DNA of 64,000 nt, taken from the NCBI GenBank assembly GCA_020632755.1, contig JACKEY010000007.1:124001-188000 (forward strand), written 5' to 3'. This DNA is from Alphaproteobacteria bacterium. Lineage in GTDB: Bacteria > Myxococcota_A > UBA796 > UBA2385. Of the stretch, positions 8,231 through 17,630 are shown piece after piece. The position numbers were made by a program, and so were the translations under genes. Within the stretch, counting starts at the first letter, position 1; the number at the start of each line of letters is the position of its first letter. The notes under the pieces are model-generated. The model did no database searches and was not told the DNA's origin. It worked only from the letters and a program-made list of their open reading frames with translations.

Positions 8231-9115
8231 ATGAACCGGCCCGCCCTCCCCGAGCCCCTGCCCGAGCCCCTGCCCGACGAGCCCCTCTCGGCCCTCGCCG
8301 CCGAGCGGCTCGCCGCGCTGCGCGCGCTGATGCGCGACCTCGGTCGCGTGCTCGTGACCTTCTCGGGCGGCGTGGACAGCGCCCTGGTCCTGCTGGTCGC
8401 CCATGAAGAGCTCGGCGACGACTGCCTGGCGCTGACCGCGATCAGCGAGACCTTTCCGCCCGAAGAACAGGCCGAGGCCGAGCGGGTCGCCGCGCGGCTG
8501 GGCGTCGCCCTGCTGCTGGTCGACTCCCACGAGCTCGAGCGGGACGGCTACGCCAGCAACGCCGGCGACCGCTGCTACTTCTGCAAGAGCGAGCTGTTCG
8601 ACCTCGCTCGCGACAAGGCCCGCGAGCACGGCGTGCCGTGGATCCTCGACGGCACCATCACCGATGACCTGGGCGAGCACCGCCCCGGCCTGGTCGCGGC
8701 CGAAGAAGCGCGGGTCCGCCACCCGCTGGTCGAAGCCGGCTTCGACAAGGCCACCGTGCGCGAGGTCGCCCGCCACCTGGGCCTGTCGGTCTGGAACAAG
8801 CCGGCCTTCGCCTGCCTGGGCAGCCGCTTCCCGGTGGGTACCCGGGTCACTGCCGGCCGGGTCCGCCAGGTCCAGAAGGTCGAGAGCGTGCTGCGCACCT
8901 TCGGGCTGTCGCAGTTCCGGGCCCGCTGGCACGAGCTCGAGGGCCAGCCCATGCTGCGCCTGGAGCTGTCCCCGGCCGACCTCTCGGCGCTCGCCGACCC
9001 GTCGCTGCGCGAAGCCGTGGTCGAGGTCGCCAAGGCCGAGGGCTTCCGCTTCGTGACCCTCGATCTCGAGGGCTACCAGCGCGGCGGGCTCAGCCACGCC
9101 CTGTCGCCGGCCTGA
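8231..9115 (+). CDS. larE: LarE-like ATP-dependent sacrificial sulfur transferase
   Basis: 294 residues with the PP-loop ATP pyrophosphatase motif SGGVDS (45-50), C115/C118 in CYFCKSELF, and C195 in KPAFACLGSR, equivalent to the sulfur-donating Cys of lactobacillar LarE. LarE adenylates its pyridinium substrate and donates its own Cys sulfur to build the nickel-pincer nucleotide cofactor; some relatives use cluster-bound sulfide. larB and larC are not in this window, so the pathway cannot be confirmed. A short Pro/Glu/Leu repeat (PEPLPEPLP) precedes the domain. The next gene starts 6 nt downstream, implying co-transcription. Confidence 0.85.
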   Translation: MNRPALPEPLPEPLPDEPLSALAAERLAALRALMRDLGRVLVTFSGGVDSALVLLVAHEELGDDCLALTAISETFPPEEQAEAERVAARLGVALLLVDSHELERDGYASNAGDRCYFCKSELFDLARDKAREHGVPWILDGTITDDLGEHRPGLVAAEEARVRHPLVEAGFDKATVREVARHLGLSVWNKPAFACLGSRFPVGTRVTAGRVRQVQKVESVLRTFGLSQFRARWHELEGQPMLRLELSPADLSALADPSLREAVVEVAKAEGFRFVTLDLEGYQRGGLSHALSPA

Positions 9116-9121
9116 CGCACC

Positions 9122-10027
9122 GTGCCGTCGTCGACGCCTGCGGCCTCGGAGCCCGACGAGCACGAGCCGGCTGCCCCCGGCACCGACATCGGCGACCGCC
9201 CGACCGACACCGGCCCCGCCGCGCGCCGCTCCGTCCTGGTCGAGCTCACGATCCTGTGGCTGGTCACCATGCTGGGCATCCGCGGCGTCGTCGCAGCCCA
9301 GAAGGGCCTCGGCCTGCCCGAGTGGGTGATGGCGGCGGTGCCGCTGATGCTGATCTACGTGCCGGTCGGGCTCTGCCACCTGCGCAAGGTCGACTCCTGG
9401 GGGTACCGGCTGTCGATCCCGGCATTCTCGGACCTGGCCGCCTGGCGCAAGGCGCTCGGCCTGGCCGGCGCGGTCATGGCGATGGTGCTGATCCCGTGGC
9501 TGCCGCTGTACCACGGCTGGCAGGTGCTGCTGTTCGACCACCACCCCGGCGCCGGCTGGCGGCACGGCGCGGCAGCCGGGCTCGCCGGCGTGGGCCAGGC
9601 GCCGCCCGAGCTCGTGACCCAGGCCATCGCGCTGGTCGCCAGCACGCCCCACGCCGGCACCGTGCTGCTCGCCGTCGTCCAGGTGCTCACGCTGGTCGCC
9701 TACCAGTTGTTCTTCGTGGCCATCCCCGAGGAGTTCTTCTACCGGGGCTACGTCCAGACCCGCCTGAACGAACACTGGCCGCGGCGCTTCCTGATCTTCG
9801 GCACGCCGATGGGCTGGGGCAGCGTGATGGCCGCGCTCTACTTCGCCTTCGGCCACTCGCTGGTCGAGGTGCACTGGTGGCACTTCGCGACCTTCTTCCC
9901 CGGCATGGTCTTCGCCTGGATGCGCGAGCGCACCGGCGGCGTCGTCGCCGGCGCGGTCTTCCACGCCGCCTGCAACATCACCGTCGTGCTGCTCGACGGC
10001 TACTACGGCGTGCCGCGCGCCTTCTGA
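9122..10027 (+). CDS. CPBP-family intramembrane glutamic protease, possible myxosortase
   Basis: 301 residues: a polar Pro/Glu/Asp-rich N-terminus (1-36) and about six to eight membrane helices. It has the CPBP/Rce1 catalytic set: E203-E204 with R208 in PEEFFYRG, H245 in YFAFGHS and H281/N285 in FHAACN. CPBP enzymes cleave within the membrane; in Myxococcota some members (MrtX, MrtC) are proposed to process MYXO-CTERM tails. One CPBP gene within 1.1 kb of a MYXO-CTERM-like substrate makes that role attractive but is inference. GTG start at 9122, 6 nt after larE. It ends 3 nt before a convergent gene. Confidence 0.8.
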   Translation: MPSSTPAASEPDEHEPAAPGTDIGDRPTDTGPAARRSVLVELTILWLVTMLGIRGVVAAQKGLGLPEWVMAAVPLMLIYVPVGLCHLRKVDSWGYRLSIPAFSDLAAWRKALGLAGAVMAMVLIPWLPLYHGWQVLLFDHHPGAGWRHGAAAGLAGVGQAPPELVTQAIALVASTPHAGTVLLAVVQVLTLVAYQLFFVAIPEEFFYRGYVQTRLNEHWPRRFLIFGTPMGWGSVMAALYFAFGHSLVEVHWWHFATFFPGMVFAWMRERTGGVVAGAVFHAACNITVVLLDGYYGVPRAF

Positions 10028-10030
10028 GCG

Positions 10031-10513
10031 CTACTCGGCGGCCGGCTTGCGCGCCGTGGTCCGCTTCCGCGTGGCGGCGGGCTTCTTGGCCGCGGCGGGC
10101 TTCTTGGCCGCGGGCTTCTTCGCTGCGCCGGTCTCGGCGGCGGCGGGCTTCGTGGCGGCCAGCGCCTCGGCCACCGCGGCCTGGACCAGGCCCGGCAGCC
10201 GGGCATCGAGCTCGGCCTGGACCCGGGCATGCACCGCGGCGTCGACGTCCGCGGGGCCGGACGCTTCCTCCAGCGCGGCCACCCGATCCTCGAGCTCCTC
10301 CAGCCCATCGGCGAGCTTCTTCACGCCGCCAGCCGCGCCGGTCAGCTGCCCGCGCAGGCTGTTGACCAGGTCGCGCAGCTCCTTGAAGTCGGTGCGGTTG
10401 GGCACCTGGCGCTCGTCCAGCGTCTCCAGGATCACGTCCACGACGGGGCGACGGAAGAAGGGGAGCAGGGCGTCGGCGAGGGTGGCGGAGACGAAGTCGG
10501 CGGTGCTGCCCAT
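10031..10513 (-). CDS. Small helical protein with histone-H1-like Lys/Ala/Pro tail
   Basis: 160 residues from the ATG at 10513, which has GGAG upstream. A helical head (about 1-40) is followed by a coiled-coil segment (about 42-85) and a C-terminal tail built from KKPAAKKPAA-type repeats ending TRKRTTARKPAAE. The tail resembles bacterial histone-H1-like proteins that bind DNA or act as flexible linkers. The head and coil resemble the protein at 39926-40501, which suggests paralogy. No enzyme domain is visible. A longer start (10615) exists but adds Arg/Pro-rich residues of shadow character. Confidence 0.7.
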   Translation of the reverse strand: MGSTADFVSATLADALLPFFRRPVVDVILETLDERQVPNRTDFKELRDLVNSLRGQLTGAAGGVKKLADGLEELEDRVAALEEASGPADVDAAVHARVQAELDARLPGLVQAAVAEALAATKPAAAETGAAKKPAAKKPAAAKKPAATRKRTTARKPAAE

Positions 10514-10580
10514 GGGGGGGCTCCGGACGAAGGGGTGGGTCGTGCGAGGCGTTGCCAGCGGCATAGCCCGCCGTCGGAAC

Positions 10581-10596
10581 CGGATCCCGTGATCCG
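10581..10596. promoter_or_regulatory. CGGATC-CCGT-GATCCG inverted repeat
   Basis: A 6-bp inverted repeat with a 4-nt centre in the 334-nt divergent interval 10514-10847. It lies 68 nt upstream of the minus-strand start at 10513 and could be an operator or short hairpin. Apart from this and the promoter at 10768, I see no gene in the interval. Confidence 0.25.
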
Positions 10597-10767
10597 ATGT
10601 CGTAGGCATGTCCACTCAGGCCAGCAGCCTGCTCGGCCGCGCTCCCGCGGCCGGGCCCGCAGCGATGACCTTCGGTGGCTGTCACTCCGTGCTCCACTGT
10701 GTTCTCCTGCCCATTCCAACCCCCCGCTCCCGTCCCGAGACGGGCCTCGCCAGGGCCCGTCCTTTCG

Positions 10768-10797
10768 TTGCACCCAGTCTCCACGTGGTGGTACTGT
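10768..10797 (+). promoter_or_regulatory. Sigma-70-type promoter for the AgmX-like gene
   Basis: TTGCAC (10768-10773), an 18-bp spacer and TACTGT (10792-10797) lie 50 nt upstream of the ATG at 10848. The region is unusually AT-rich for this genome. Assignment is by consensus only. Confidence 0.45.
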
Positions 10798-10847
10798 CCC
10801 GCGCACGGTTCCGGTCACCGAGGCGCCAAGGCTGAAGAGGAGGACCG

Positions 10848-11726
10848 ATGGGCCATTGCCCGTTCTGCAAGGGCGCCGTCCCGGAAGAGACACTTCGGCT
10901 GGGCGGCTCCTGTCCGCACTGCCTGATCGAGATCCCCGGCGAAGAAGCCGCCACCGATCCCGGTGCGCAGGCCCTCGAGCGCCAGGCGGTCGAAGAACAG
11001 GCCAGTCGTGGGGGCCGCGGTCCCCTGGTGGCGGTGGCGGTGTTGTTCCTGTTGGGCGGCGGCGGCGCCGCAGCCTGGTTCCTGCGGCCGGCCGACCCGG
11101 TGCCCGTCGCCGATGCCGACGAGTGGGCGATCGTCCCCCTCGCAGCGCACCAGGATCAGTTCCAGGACGATGAGGTCGAAGACCCCGGTGCCCCCGCGGT
11201 CGCCAACGGCGTGGCCACCAGCGGCGCCGCGAGCGGGACCCACAGCCCCGCCATGGGCGGCCAGATCGCGTCGAGCGACGGCGGCGGCAGCAGCTCGCCG
11301 GGCCGCGCCAGCATGAACCCGGCCGGCGGCACCCTCTCCGAACAGGTCGCCAACGTGGACCCCACGGCCCACTCCCCGGGCATGGTGGCGGGCCCCAGCA
11401 TCTCCGTCGGCACCCGCGGTGCCCAGGAGACCCTGACCGACCCCAACGAGATCGCCGAGATGGTGAAGCGGGTCGTCGGGCGCAACGGCAAGCAGCTCGA
11501 AGACTGCTACAACGACCGCCTGAAGGCCGAAGCCGAGCTCGAGGGCCGCTGGCGGGTCGCCTTCGAGATCCAGCCCAACGGCTCGACCGCCAAGGTCCAG
11601 GTCTCCGCGCTGGCCGCCAGCGACTCGACCCTGGAGTCCTGCCTGGTCGGCAAGGTCGAGCGGTGGCGCTTCTCGCCCATCGCCCAGGCCCAGGCCGTCA
11701 GCAAGACCTACAACTTCCAGCACTGA
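10848..11726 (+). CDS. Zinc-ribbon, single-pass membrane protein with AgmX/PglI-type C-terminal domain
   Basis: 292 residues. An N-terminal four-Cys ribbon (C4, C7, C22, C25) lies in the cytoplasm, a membrane helix spans about 58-79, and a Gly/Ser/Ala-rich linker follows. The C-terminal domain (about 200-292) has a conserved Cys pair (in LEDCYNDRL and LESCLVGKV) and a TonB-like 'VERWRFSPI' end, matching the AgmX/PglI C-terminal family found mainly in Myxococcota and linked to gliding-motility complexes. The strong GAGGAGG ribosome site sits just upstream of ATG 10848. Target unknown; role in envelope-spanning machinery is inference. Confidence 0.8.
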   Translation: MGHCPFCKGAVPEETLRLGGSCPHCLIEIPGEEAATDPGAQALERQAVEEQASRGGRGPLVAVAVLFLLGGGGAAAWFLRPADPVPVADADEWAIVPLAAHQDQFQDDEVEDPGAPAVANGVATSGAASGTHSPAMGGQIASSDGGGSSSPGRASMNPAGGTLSEQVANVDPTAHSPGMVAGPSISVGTRGAQETLTDPNEIAEMVKRVVGRNGKQLEDCYNDRLKAEAELEGRWRVAFEIQPNGSTAKVQVSALAASDSTLESCLVGKVERWRFSPIAQAQAVSKTYNFQH

Positions 11727-11738
11727 CCGGGTCAGCGC

Positions 11739-12221
11739 TCAGGGCAGCAGGGGAAGCGGCGCGGACATGAGCACCGCGTCGCAGCCGTCGTCGTAGTAGC
11801 GAGGGCGGCGACCGACCGGCTGCATGCCCAGCTGCGTGTACAGGGCGATGGCCCCGTCGTTGTCGGCGCGCACCTCGAGCATCAGCTCGTCCGCGCCGGT
11901 GGCCGCGCACTGCCCGGCCAGCGCCAGGATCAGCCTACGGCCGAGCCCCTGCCGCCGGGCCGAGGGCCGCACGGCGACGCGCAGCAGCTCGCCGACCCCT
12001 CCTGCCGCCCAGCCCCAGGCGCCGCCCAGCACGGTGCCGTCCGCGTCGCGGGCCACGAACGCCACAGCGTCGCGGCGCTCCAGCGACCCCCGGACCGCGG
12101 CCGGGCTCCAGCAGTTCGCGCCGAACACCTCCGCCTCGACGGTGGAGAGGGCGTCGGCATCCGCGATCGAGGCGGGGACGACAGCGGCGGGGACGACAGC
12201 GGCGGGGACGACAGCGTCCAT
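11739..12221 (-). CDS. rimI: RimI-like GNAT N-acetyltransferase
   Basis: 160 residues. The GNAT fold has the acetyl-CoA loop RQGLGRRL after the 'ELLRVAVRPSARR' strand, 'LEVRADNDGAIALYTQLGM' and a YYDDGCDAVLM end, as in RimI, which acetylates the N-terminus of ribosomal protein S18. RimI commonly sits near tsaD in genomes; here tsaD is 7.5 kb away. The start ATG (12221) shares its A with the stop of the preceding SurA-like gene (TGATG). The N-terminus carries three perfect VPAAV-type repeats. Other GNAT substrates remain possible. Confidence 0.75.
   Translation of the reverse strand: MDAVVPAAVVPAAVVPASIADADALSTVEAEVFGANCWSPAAVRGSLERRDAVAFVARDADGTVLGGAWGWAAGGVGELLRVAVRPSARRQGLGRRLILALAGQCAATGADELMLEVRADNDGAIALYTQLGMQPVGRRPRYYDDGCDAVLMSAPLPLLP
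12171..12215 (-). repeat. Three perfect 15-nt tandem repeats in rimI
   Basis: The unit GGCGGGGACGACAGC (plus strand) occurs three times head to tail at 12171-12185, 12186-12200 and 12201-12215. It adds five residues per copy (VPAAV) to the N-terminus without changing frame, so copy number could vary between strains. Confidence 0.95.
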
Positions 12222-12805
12222 CACGGCGTTGTCGCGTCGTCGCCCACCGAGGCGTCGCGGTGCAGGGGGATGCGCCGCAGGGCCACGCCTTCGCGGGCGC
12301 TGGCCAGCCAGGCCGCGTAGCGCACCAGGTAGGTGTCTTCGTCGTCCCCGCCGGCTTCCGACGCCAGGCCGATGTTGCGGTGCACGAAGCGCTCGACCAC
12401 CAGCCGGCTGTAGACCCAGCCGGCGAGCTCGTCGTCCGACACGCCGAGCCGCTCCTGGAGCGCCCGCAGCTCGGCCGGATCCTCGAAGGCATCGCGCAGG
12501 CGGCCGACCCGCTCGCGGACCGCGGCCTGGTCGGGCTGGTAGACGCTGATGTCCTGGGCGAGCTCGCGCAGGATCACCAGCTCGAGCCACCACTCCAGCG
12601 GATCGGTCCCGCGGGGGCGGAGCGGCGCCACGGGACCCGGGTCGGCCTGGGCCAGCGCCCACGAGAGCTCGACCTCGGACGCGGTCACCACGCGATCGCC
12701 GACCACGGCGACGGCACGATCGAGGGGCGGCTCGCCCGCGGCATCCGCCGGGCGGCCCCACAGCAACAGCAGGAGCGTGATGGGAACCAGCACAGCCGTC
12801 CACAT
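12221..12805 (-). CDS. Secreted SurA N-terminal-domain-like protein
   Basis: 194 residues with a signal peptide (about 1-22, ending ADA). The segment 'LDRAVAVVGDRVVTASEVELSW' is the typical opening of SurA/PpiD-type periplasmic chaperones, and a helical bundle follows. It lacks the parvulin PPIase domain, so it is probably a chaperone-only relative. GGGGAGG lies eight bases before ATG 12805. It overlaps rimI and is divergent from the ABC transporter operon. A SurA-N match would need a profile search to confirm. Confidence 0.65.
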   Translation of the reverse strand: MWTAVLVPITLLLLLWGRPADAAGEPPLDRAVAVVGDRVVTASEVELSWALAQADPGPVAPLRPRGTDPLEWWLELVILRELAQDISVYQPDQAAVRERVGRLRDAFEDPAELRALQERLGVSDDELAGWVYSRLVVERFVHRNIGLASEAGGDDEDTYLVRYAAWLASAREGVALRRIPLHRDASVGDDATTP

Positions 12806-12939
12806 AGCCCGCGCCTCCCCGGCAGTGTCCGTGGCGGCCTCGCTTTACCCGGCGGCCCCTCGCGATTAGACCCGCCTGTCGCTCGGGCCCCGCCGCCCTC
12901 CGCGGACCCTCCTCCGCCGTCCCATCGCCCCTCGTTGCC

Positions 12940-13898
<959 letters not shown>

Positions 13899-13902
<4 letters not shown>

Positions 13903-14612
13903 GCGTCGCCTGGGCCATCTTCAAGAAGGAGCTGCGGATCTACTTCGTCAGCCCCCTGGCCTACGTCTTCCTGGGCGTGTTCCTGCTGCTGTCGGGCCTG
14001 TTCTTCTACCTGGGCATCACGATGACGGGCGAAGCCAGCCTGCGCGTGATGCTCGGCAACCTGTCGATCGCCTTCCTGTTCCTGCTGCCGCTGCTGACCA
14101 TGCGGCACTTCGCGGAAGAGCGGCGCAGCGGCACCCTCGAGCTGATGATGACGGCCCCCGTCCCGCTGTGGGCGCTGCTGTTCGGCAAGTGGGCGGCCAC
14201 CCTGGCCCTGTGCCTGGCGCTCCTGCTCGGCACCCTGCTGTTCCCCGGCATCCTGCTGTACTACGGCGACCCCGACATGGGCGTCGTGCTGACCAGCTAC
14301 CTGGGGCTGTTGCTGGTCTGCGGGGCCTTCGTGTCGGCCGGCATGTTCAGCAGCAGCCTGACGGACGAGCCGGTCGCGGCCGGCCTGCTGGGCGTCATCA
14401 TCCTGCTGCCCTTCTGGGTGGCGGGCAGCGCCGCCGACATGGTGTCCGCCGACTGGCTGCGCCGGGCCCTGCGGCACCTGTCCTTCCTGACGCACATCGA
14501 GCCCTTCTCGAAGGGCGTCGTCGACACGGGCGCGCTGGCCTGGTTCGCCCTGTTCACCTTCGGCTTCCTGTTCCTGACCTGGCGCTCGGTCGAGTCCCGG
14601 CGGTGGCGATGA
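13899..14612 (+). CDS. ABC-2-type permease, GldF type
   Basis: 237 residues with six predicted membrane helices and the N-terminal 'AIFKKELRIYFVSPLAYVF' opening typical of ABC-2/GldF permeases, plus 'EERRSGTLELMMTAPV', a conserved motif of that family. GTG start overlaps the ATPase stop by four bases, and its own stop overlaps the next ATG (ATGA). It pairs with the ATPase to form an inner-membrane exporter; in Bacteroidota such parts support gliding, but in this lineage the cargo is unknown. Confidence 0.9.
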
Positions 14613-16072
14613 AGCAGGAGTGGCGCCGCCGCCTGACCTACGGCACCAACGCGGTCTTCGTGACCGGGCTGGTGGTCGGCGTGCTGGTCGTGCTGTACCT
14701 GCTGGCCGACGCCTACCGGGTGCGGTGGGACTTCTCGGCCGAAGCCGGCAACACGCTGCAGGCCGACACCGTCAAGAAGCTGGCCCTGCTCGACGCCGAC
14801 GGCGAGACCGTGACCATCACGGCCTTCAGCAACCAGCGGGGCAAGGACGACAGCTACGTCAAGGACCGCGCCATCGAGGACCTGCTCACCGAGCTCGACC
14901 TCGAGAGCCGGGTGCTGGACTGGCGGATCGTCGACTTCGACCGCGAGCGGCTGACCGCCGAGAGCATGGGCGTGACCGAGTACGGCCACGTCGTCGTGCA
15001 GCGCGGCTCCGACCGCATCGACATCCGCGACCGGGACCTCTTCCGGCGCAAGGGCCGCGGCGCCGACCGGCAGCTCGAGTTCATTGGCGAGACCGCCCTG
15101 TCGCGGGCCCTGTCCCAGCTGCTCAGCCCGTCGAGGCGGGTCGTCTACTTCACCCGTGGCCACGGCGAGCCCAACCCCTCCGAGCGGGGCCCCGGCGGCT
15201 TGTCCGAGCTGGTCTCCGCCCTGGACGTCGAGCGCTTCGACGCCGAGCCCCTCGACCTGCTGCGGGCCGAGGAAGGGGCGGCGCCGGTCGTGCCCGAGGA
15301 CGCTGCGCTGGTCGTGCTCTCCGGGATGAGGGGACCCCTCTCCGCCCAGGAGGAGGACGTCCTGCTGGAGTACGTCGGCCGCGGCAAGCCGCTGTTGGTC
15401 GCCGTCGACGCCGGGGCGCCCGTGCCCGCCTTCCTCGCCCGGATGGGCGTGCGGGTGCCCGACGGCCTGGCGATGGACCCGACGCTGGTCTTCCCGTACC
15501 GGGACCGCCCGGTGCCCGTGTACAAGAGCCACCCGGTGACCGACGGCCTGCGCGAGAGCGGCCTGGTCACGGTGCTGGCCGCGCCGGCCCCGCTGTCCCT
15601 GGTCGAGCCCTCGCCGGACGGCGTGCGGGCCTCGCCGGTGCTGGTCAGCTCGCGGGACGGCTGGATCGAGCGCGGCGGCGAGCTGGAAGGCGGCACGCCG
15701 ATCTACCAGCCCGAGATCGACGGCGAAGGCCCCGTGGTCATGGCCGCCGCCCTGCAGCTGCTGCCCGGCGAGGGCATCGTGCGCAGCAGCAAGCCCCTGG
15801 CCCGGGTGCTCGTCGTCGGCGACAGCGAGCTGATGACGAACGCGCTGATCGGCGACGGCCCCGGCAACCGCGACTTCATGATCAACGCCGTGCACTGGCT
15901 GGCGGGCGAGGACAACCGCACCGGCGTCGTCACCGCCCGCTCGGCCAGCAGCCGGCGGCTGGCGCTGAGCCAGGACCAGACCCGCCGCATCCAGCTGGTC
16001 AGCCTGACCGTGCTGCCGTCGCTCATCGCCCTGCTGGGGCTGTTCACCTGGTACAGCCGGAGGGGGCGATGA
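14609..16072 (+). CDS. GldG-like ABC-type auxiliary membrane protein
   Basis: 487 residues. A membrane helix near the N-terminus (about 17-36), a long extracytoplasmic domain and a second helix near the C-terminus (about 463-482) before YSRRGR. The extracytoplasmic part has the ABC_transp_aux features: 'VVYFTRGHGEPNPS' and, near the end, 'ARVLVVGDSELMTN...FMINAVHWLAGED'. It overlaps both neighbours by ATGA, so the four proteins are probably made in fixed ratio. Its role is thought to be structural or substrate-handling in the exporter. Confidence 0.85.
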   Translation: MKQEWRRRLTYGTNAVFVTGLVVGVLVVLYLLADAYRVRWDFSAEAGNTLQADTVKKLALLDADGETVTITAFSNQRGKDDSYVKDRAIEDLLTELDLESRVLDWRIVDFDRERLTAESMGVTEYGHVVVQRGSDRIDIRDRDLFRRKGRGADRQLEFIGETALSRALSQLLSPSRRVVYFTRGHGEPNPSERGPGGLSELVSALDVERFDAEPLDLLRAEEGAAPVVPEDAALVVLSGMRGPLSAQEEDVLLEYVGRGKPLLVAVDAGAPVPAFLARMGVRVPDGLAMDPTLVFPYRDRPVPVYKSHPVTDGLRESGLVTVLAAPAPLSLVEPSPDGVRASPVLVSSRDGWIERGGELEGGTPIYQPEIDGEGPVVMAAALQLLPGEGIVRSSKPLARVLVVGDSELMTNALIGDGPGNRDFMINAVHWLAGEDNRTGVVTARSASSRRLALSQDQTRRIQLVSLTVLPSLIALLGLFTWYSRRGR

Positions 16073-17595
16073 AGGCCTTTCGCGGCACGCTCATCGCCGC
16101 CGCCGTGCTGCTGCTGGTCGGTGTCGCGTGGTGGTTCCTGCGCCCCCAGCCGGTCGACCCCGACCTCAGCGACGGCGTGCGCCTGTTCGCCTTCGAGAAG
16201 CACGAGCTGGTCCGGGTCGAGGTCCAGCGCCCGCCCTCGGCCGACGTCGACGCCCAGGACATCGTGCTCGAAGAGGTCGACGGCCAGTGGCGCATCGCCG
16301 GCACCGACTTCGTGGCCGGCCGGTCCATGGTCAACCGCGTCAAGCACCAGCTGCACGATCTGACCAGCCGCGCCGTCGTCGTCGACAGCCCCGACGCGCC
16401 CGAGCTCTACGGCCTGGGCGACAACGCCATCCAGGTGCGCCTGACGCTGCGGGACGGCCGGGAGATCGCCTTCCAGGCCGGCGATCCGAACCCCTCGGGC
16501 GTCAGCTACTACATCCGGCCCCTGCCGGGCGACACCATCTACACGGTCAAGAAGTCGGCGGTCGACTACTACTCGCTGACCCTCGACGAGTTCCGCGAGC
16601 GGCGCTTCGCGGGCTTCGACAGCAAGGACGTGACCCGCATCGCCGCCGCGGTGGCGGTGGCCGCCAACGACGAGCACCCCGACGTGCAGCGCTCGCTGGT
16701 GATCCAGCGGGTGGGCGACCGCGAGTGGGACATGCAGTCGCCCGAGCCGATGGCCGCCAGCGACGACCGCGTGCGCCGCCTGCTGGGTCGGGTGAACGCG
16801 CTCAAGGCCGACCGGTTCATCGAGCTGCCCCAGGGCGCCCTGGACGGCCAGCTGGCCGAGTACGGGCTGGACCAGCCGCGGCTGGATCTGACCCTGGACT
16901 TCGCCAGCCGCGACAGCCTGCGGCTGGTGGTCGGCGCCGAGGCCGAGAGCGAGAACAAGCACCAGGTGCACGCCTTCATGCGGATCGGCGACGACGACAC
17001 CGTGTACGTGGCCCGCGCCGGCCTGCTCGACGACTTCGCCGCCGACCTGGCGGAGTACCGCAACACCCGCGTGGTCCGCATGGACGCCGACGACGTGGTG
17101 GCGGTGGACGTGGTGCTGCGCGCCGAGCCCGGCGAGGACCTGGCCGGCGAGGCCGGCGTGCGCTTCGCGGCGGACCAGTGGGTGTGGCGCGACGGCGTGC
17201 CGGTGCCGGGGTCGACCCCCGAGCGTGTGGCCCGCTACGTCGCCGAGCTCGACGTGGCCGACTTCGTCGACGACGCCCCGGCAGACCTCGCGCCCTTCGG
17301 CCTGGCCGATCCGGTGGCCCGGATCACCCTGCGCAACGCCGACGACGAGGAGCGCATCCTGCGGGTCGGCGCTGCAGGCGAGCCCCTGGTCGACCCCGAG
17401 GGGCGGGAGCGGCCCCGGCGCTACGTGACCATCGAAGGCGCCGCACCCGTCTACCTGGCCGACGAGCGCGTGCTCAACGTGGTGCACGACATGGTGCGCG
17501 AGAGCAACCGGAAGAAGGAGAAAGACGCCGAGAAGGCGGCCCGCCAGGAGCGCATCCCGAGCGAGGCCCTCCCCGGGGCAGAGGACGCGCGCTGA
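16069..17595 (+). CDS. DUF4340 membrane-anchored protein
   Basis: 508 residues: one N-terminal membrane helix (about 7-24), then extracytoplasmic repeats of a beta-rich domain with the DUF4340 pattern (EVDGQWRI..., YGLGDNAIQVRL..., PSGVSYYIRP..., YGLDQPRLDLTL...). A charged helical tail (about 480-508) closes it. DUF4340 genes almost always follow GldG-like genes. Biochemical function is unknown. The ATGA overlap with the GldG-like gene shows operon coupling; the predicted selenoprotein starts 35 nt downstream. Confidence 0.85.
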   Translation: MKAFRGTLIAAAVLLLVGVAWWFLRPQPVDPDLSDGVRLFAFEKHELVRVEVQRPPSADVDAQDIVLEEVDGQWRIAGTDFVAGRSMVNRVKHQLHDLTSRAVVVDSPDAPELYGLGDNAIQVRLTLRDGREIAFQAGDPNPSGVSYYIRPLPGDTIYTVKKSAVDYYSLTLDEFRERRFAGFDSKDVTRIAAAVAVAANDEHPDVQRSLVIQRVGDREWDMQSPEPMAASDDRVRRLLGRVNALKADRFIELPQGALDGQLAEYGLDQPRLDLTLDFASRDSLRLVVGAEAESENKHQVHAFMRIGDDDTVYVARAGLLDDFAADLAEYRNTRVVRMDADDVVAVDVVLRAEPGEDLAGEAGVRFAADQWVWRDGVPVPGSTPERVARYVAELDVADFVDDAPADLAPFGLADPVARITLRNADDEERILRVGAAGEPLVDPEGRERPRRYVTIEGAAPVYLADERVLNVVHDMVRESNRKKEKDAEKAARQERIPSEALPGAEDAR

Positions 17596-17630
17596 ACGGG
17601 CTAGGCTGCCTCCTCCCCCGGAAGGTCGCC

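Noticed and set aside
14620..17595. 991-codon frame across the GldG/DUF4340 genes
   Set aside because: Its first part is Arg/Gly-rich shadow of the GldG-like gene; only the part from 16069 is real.
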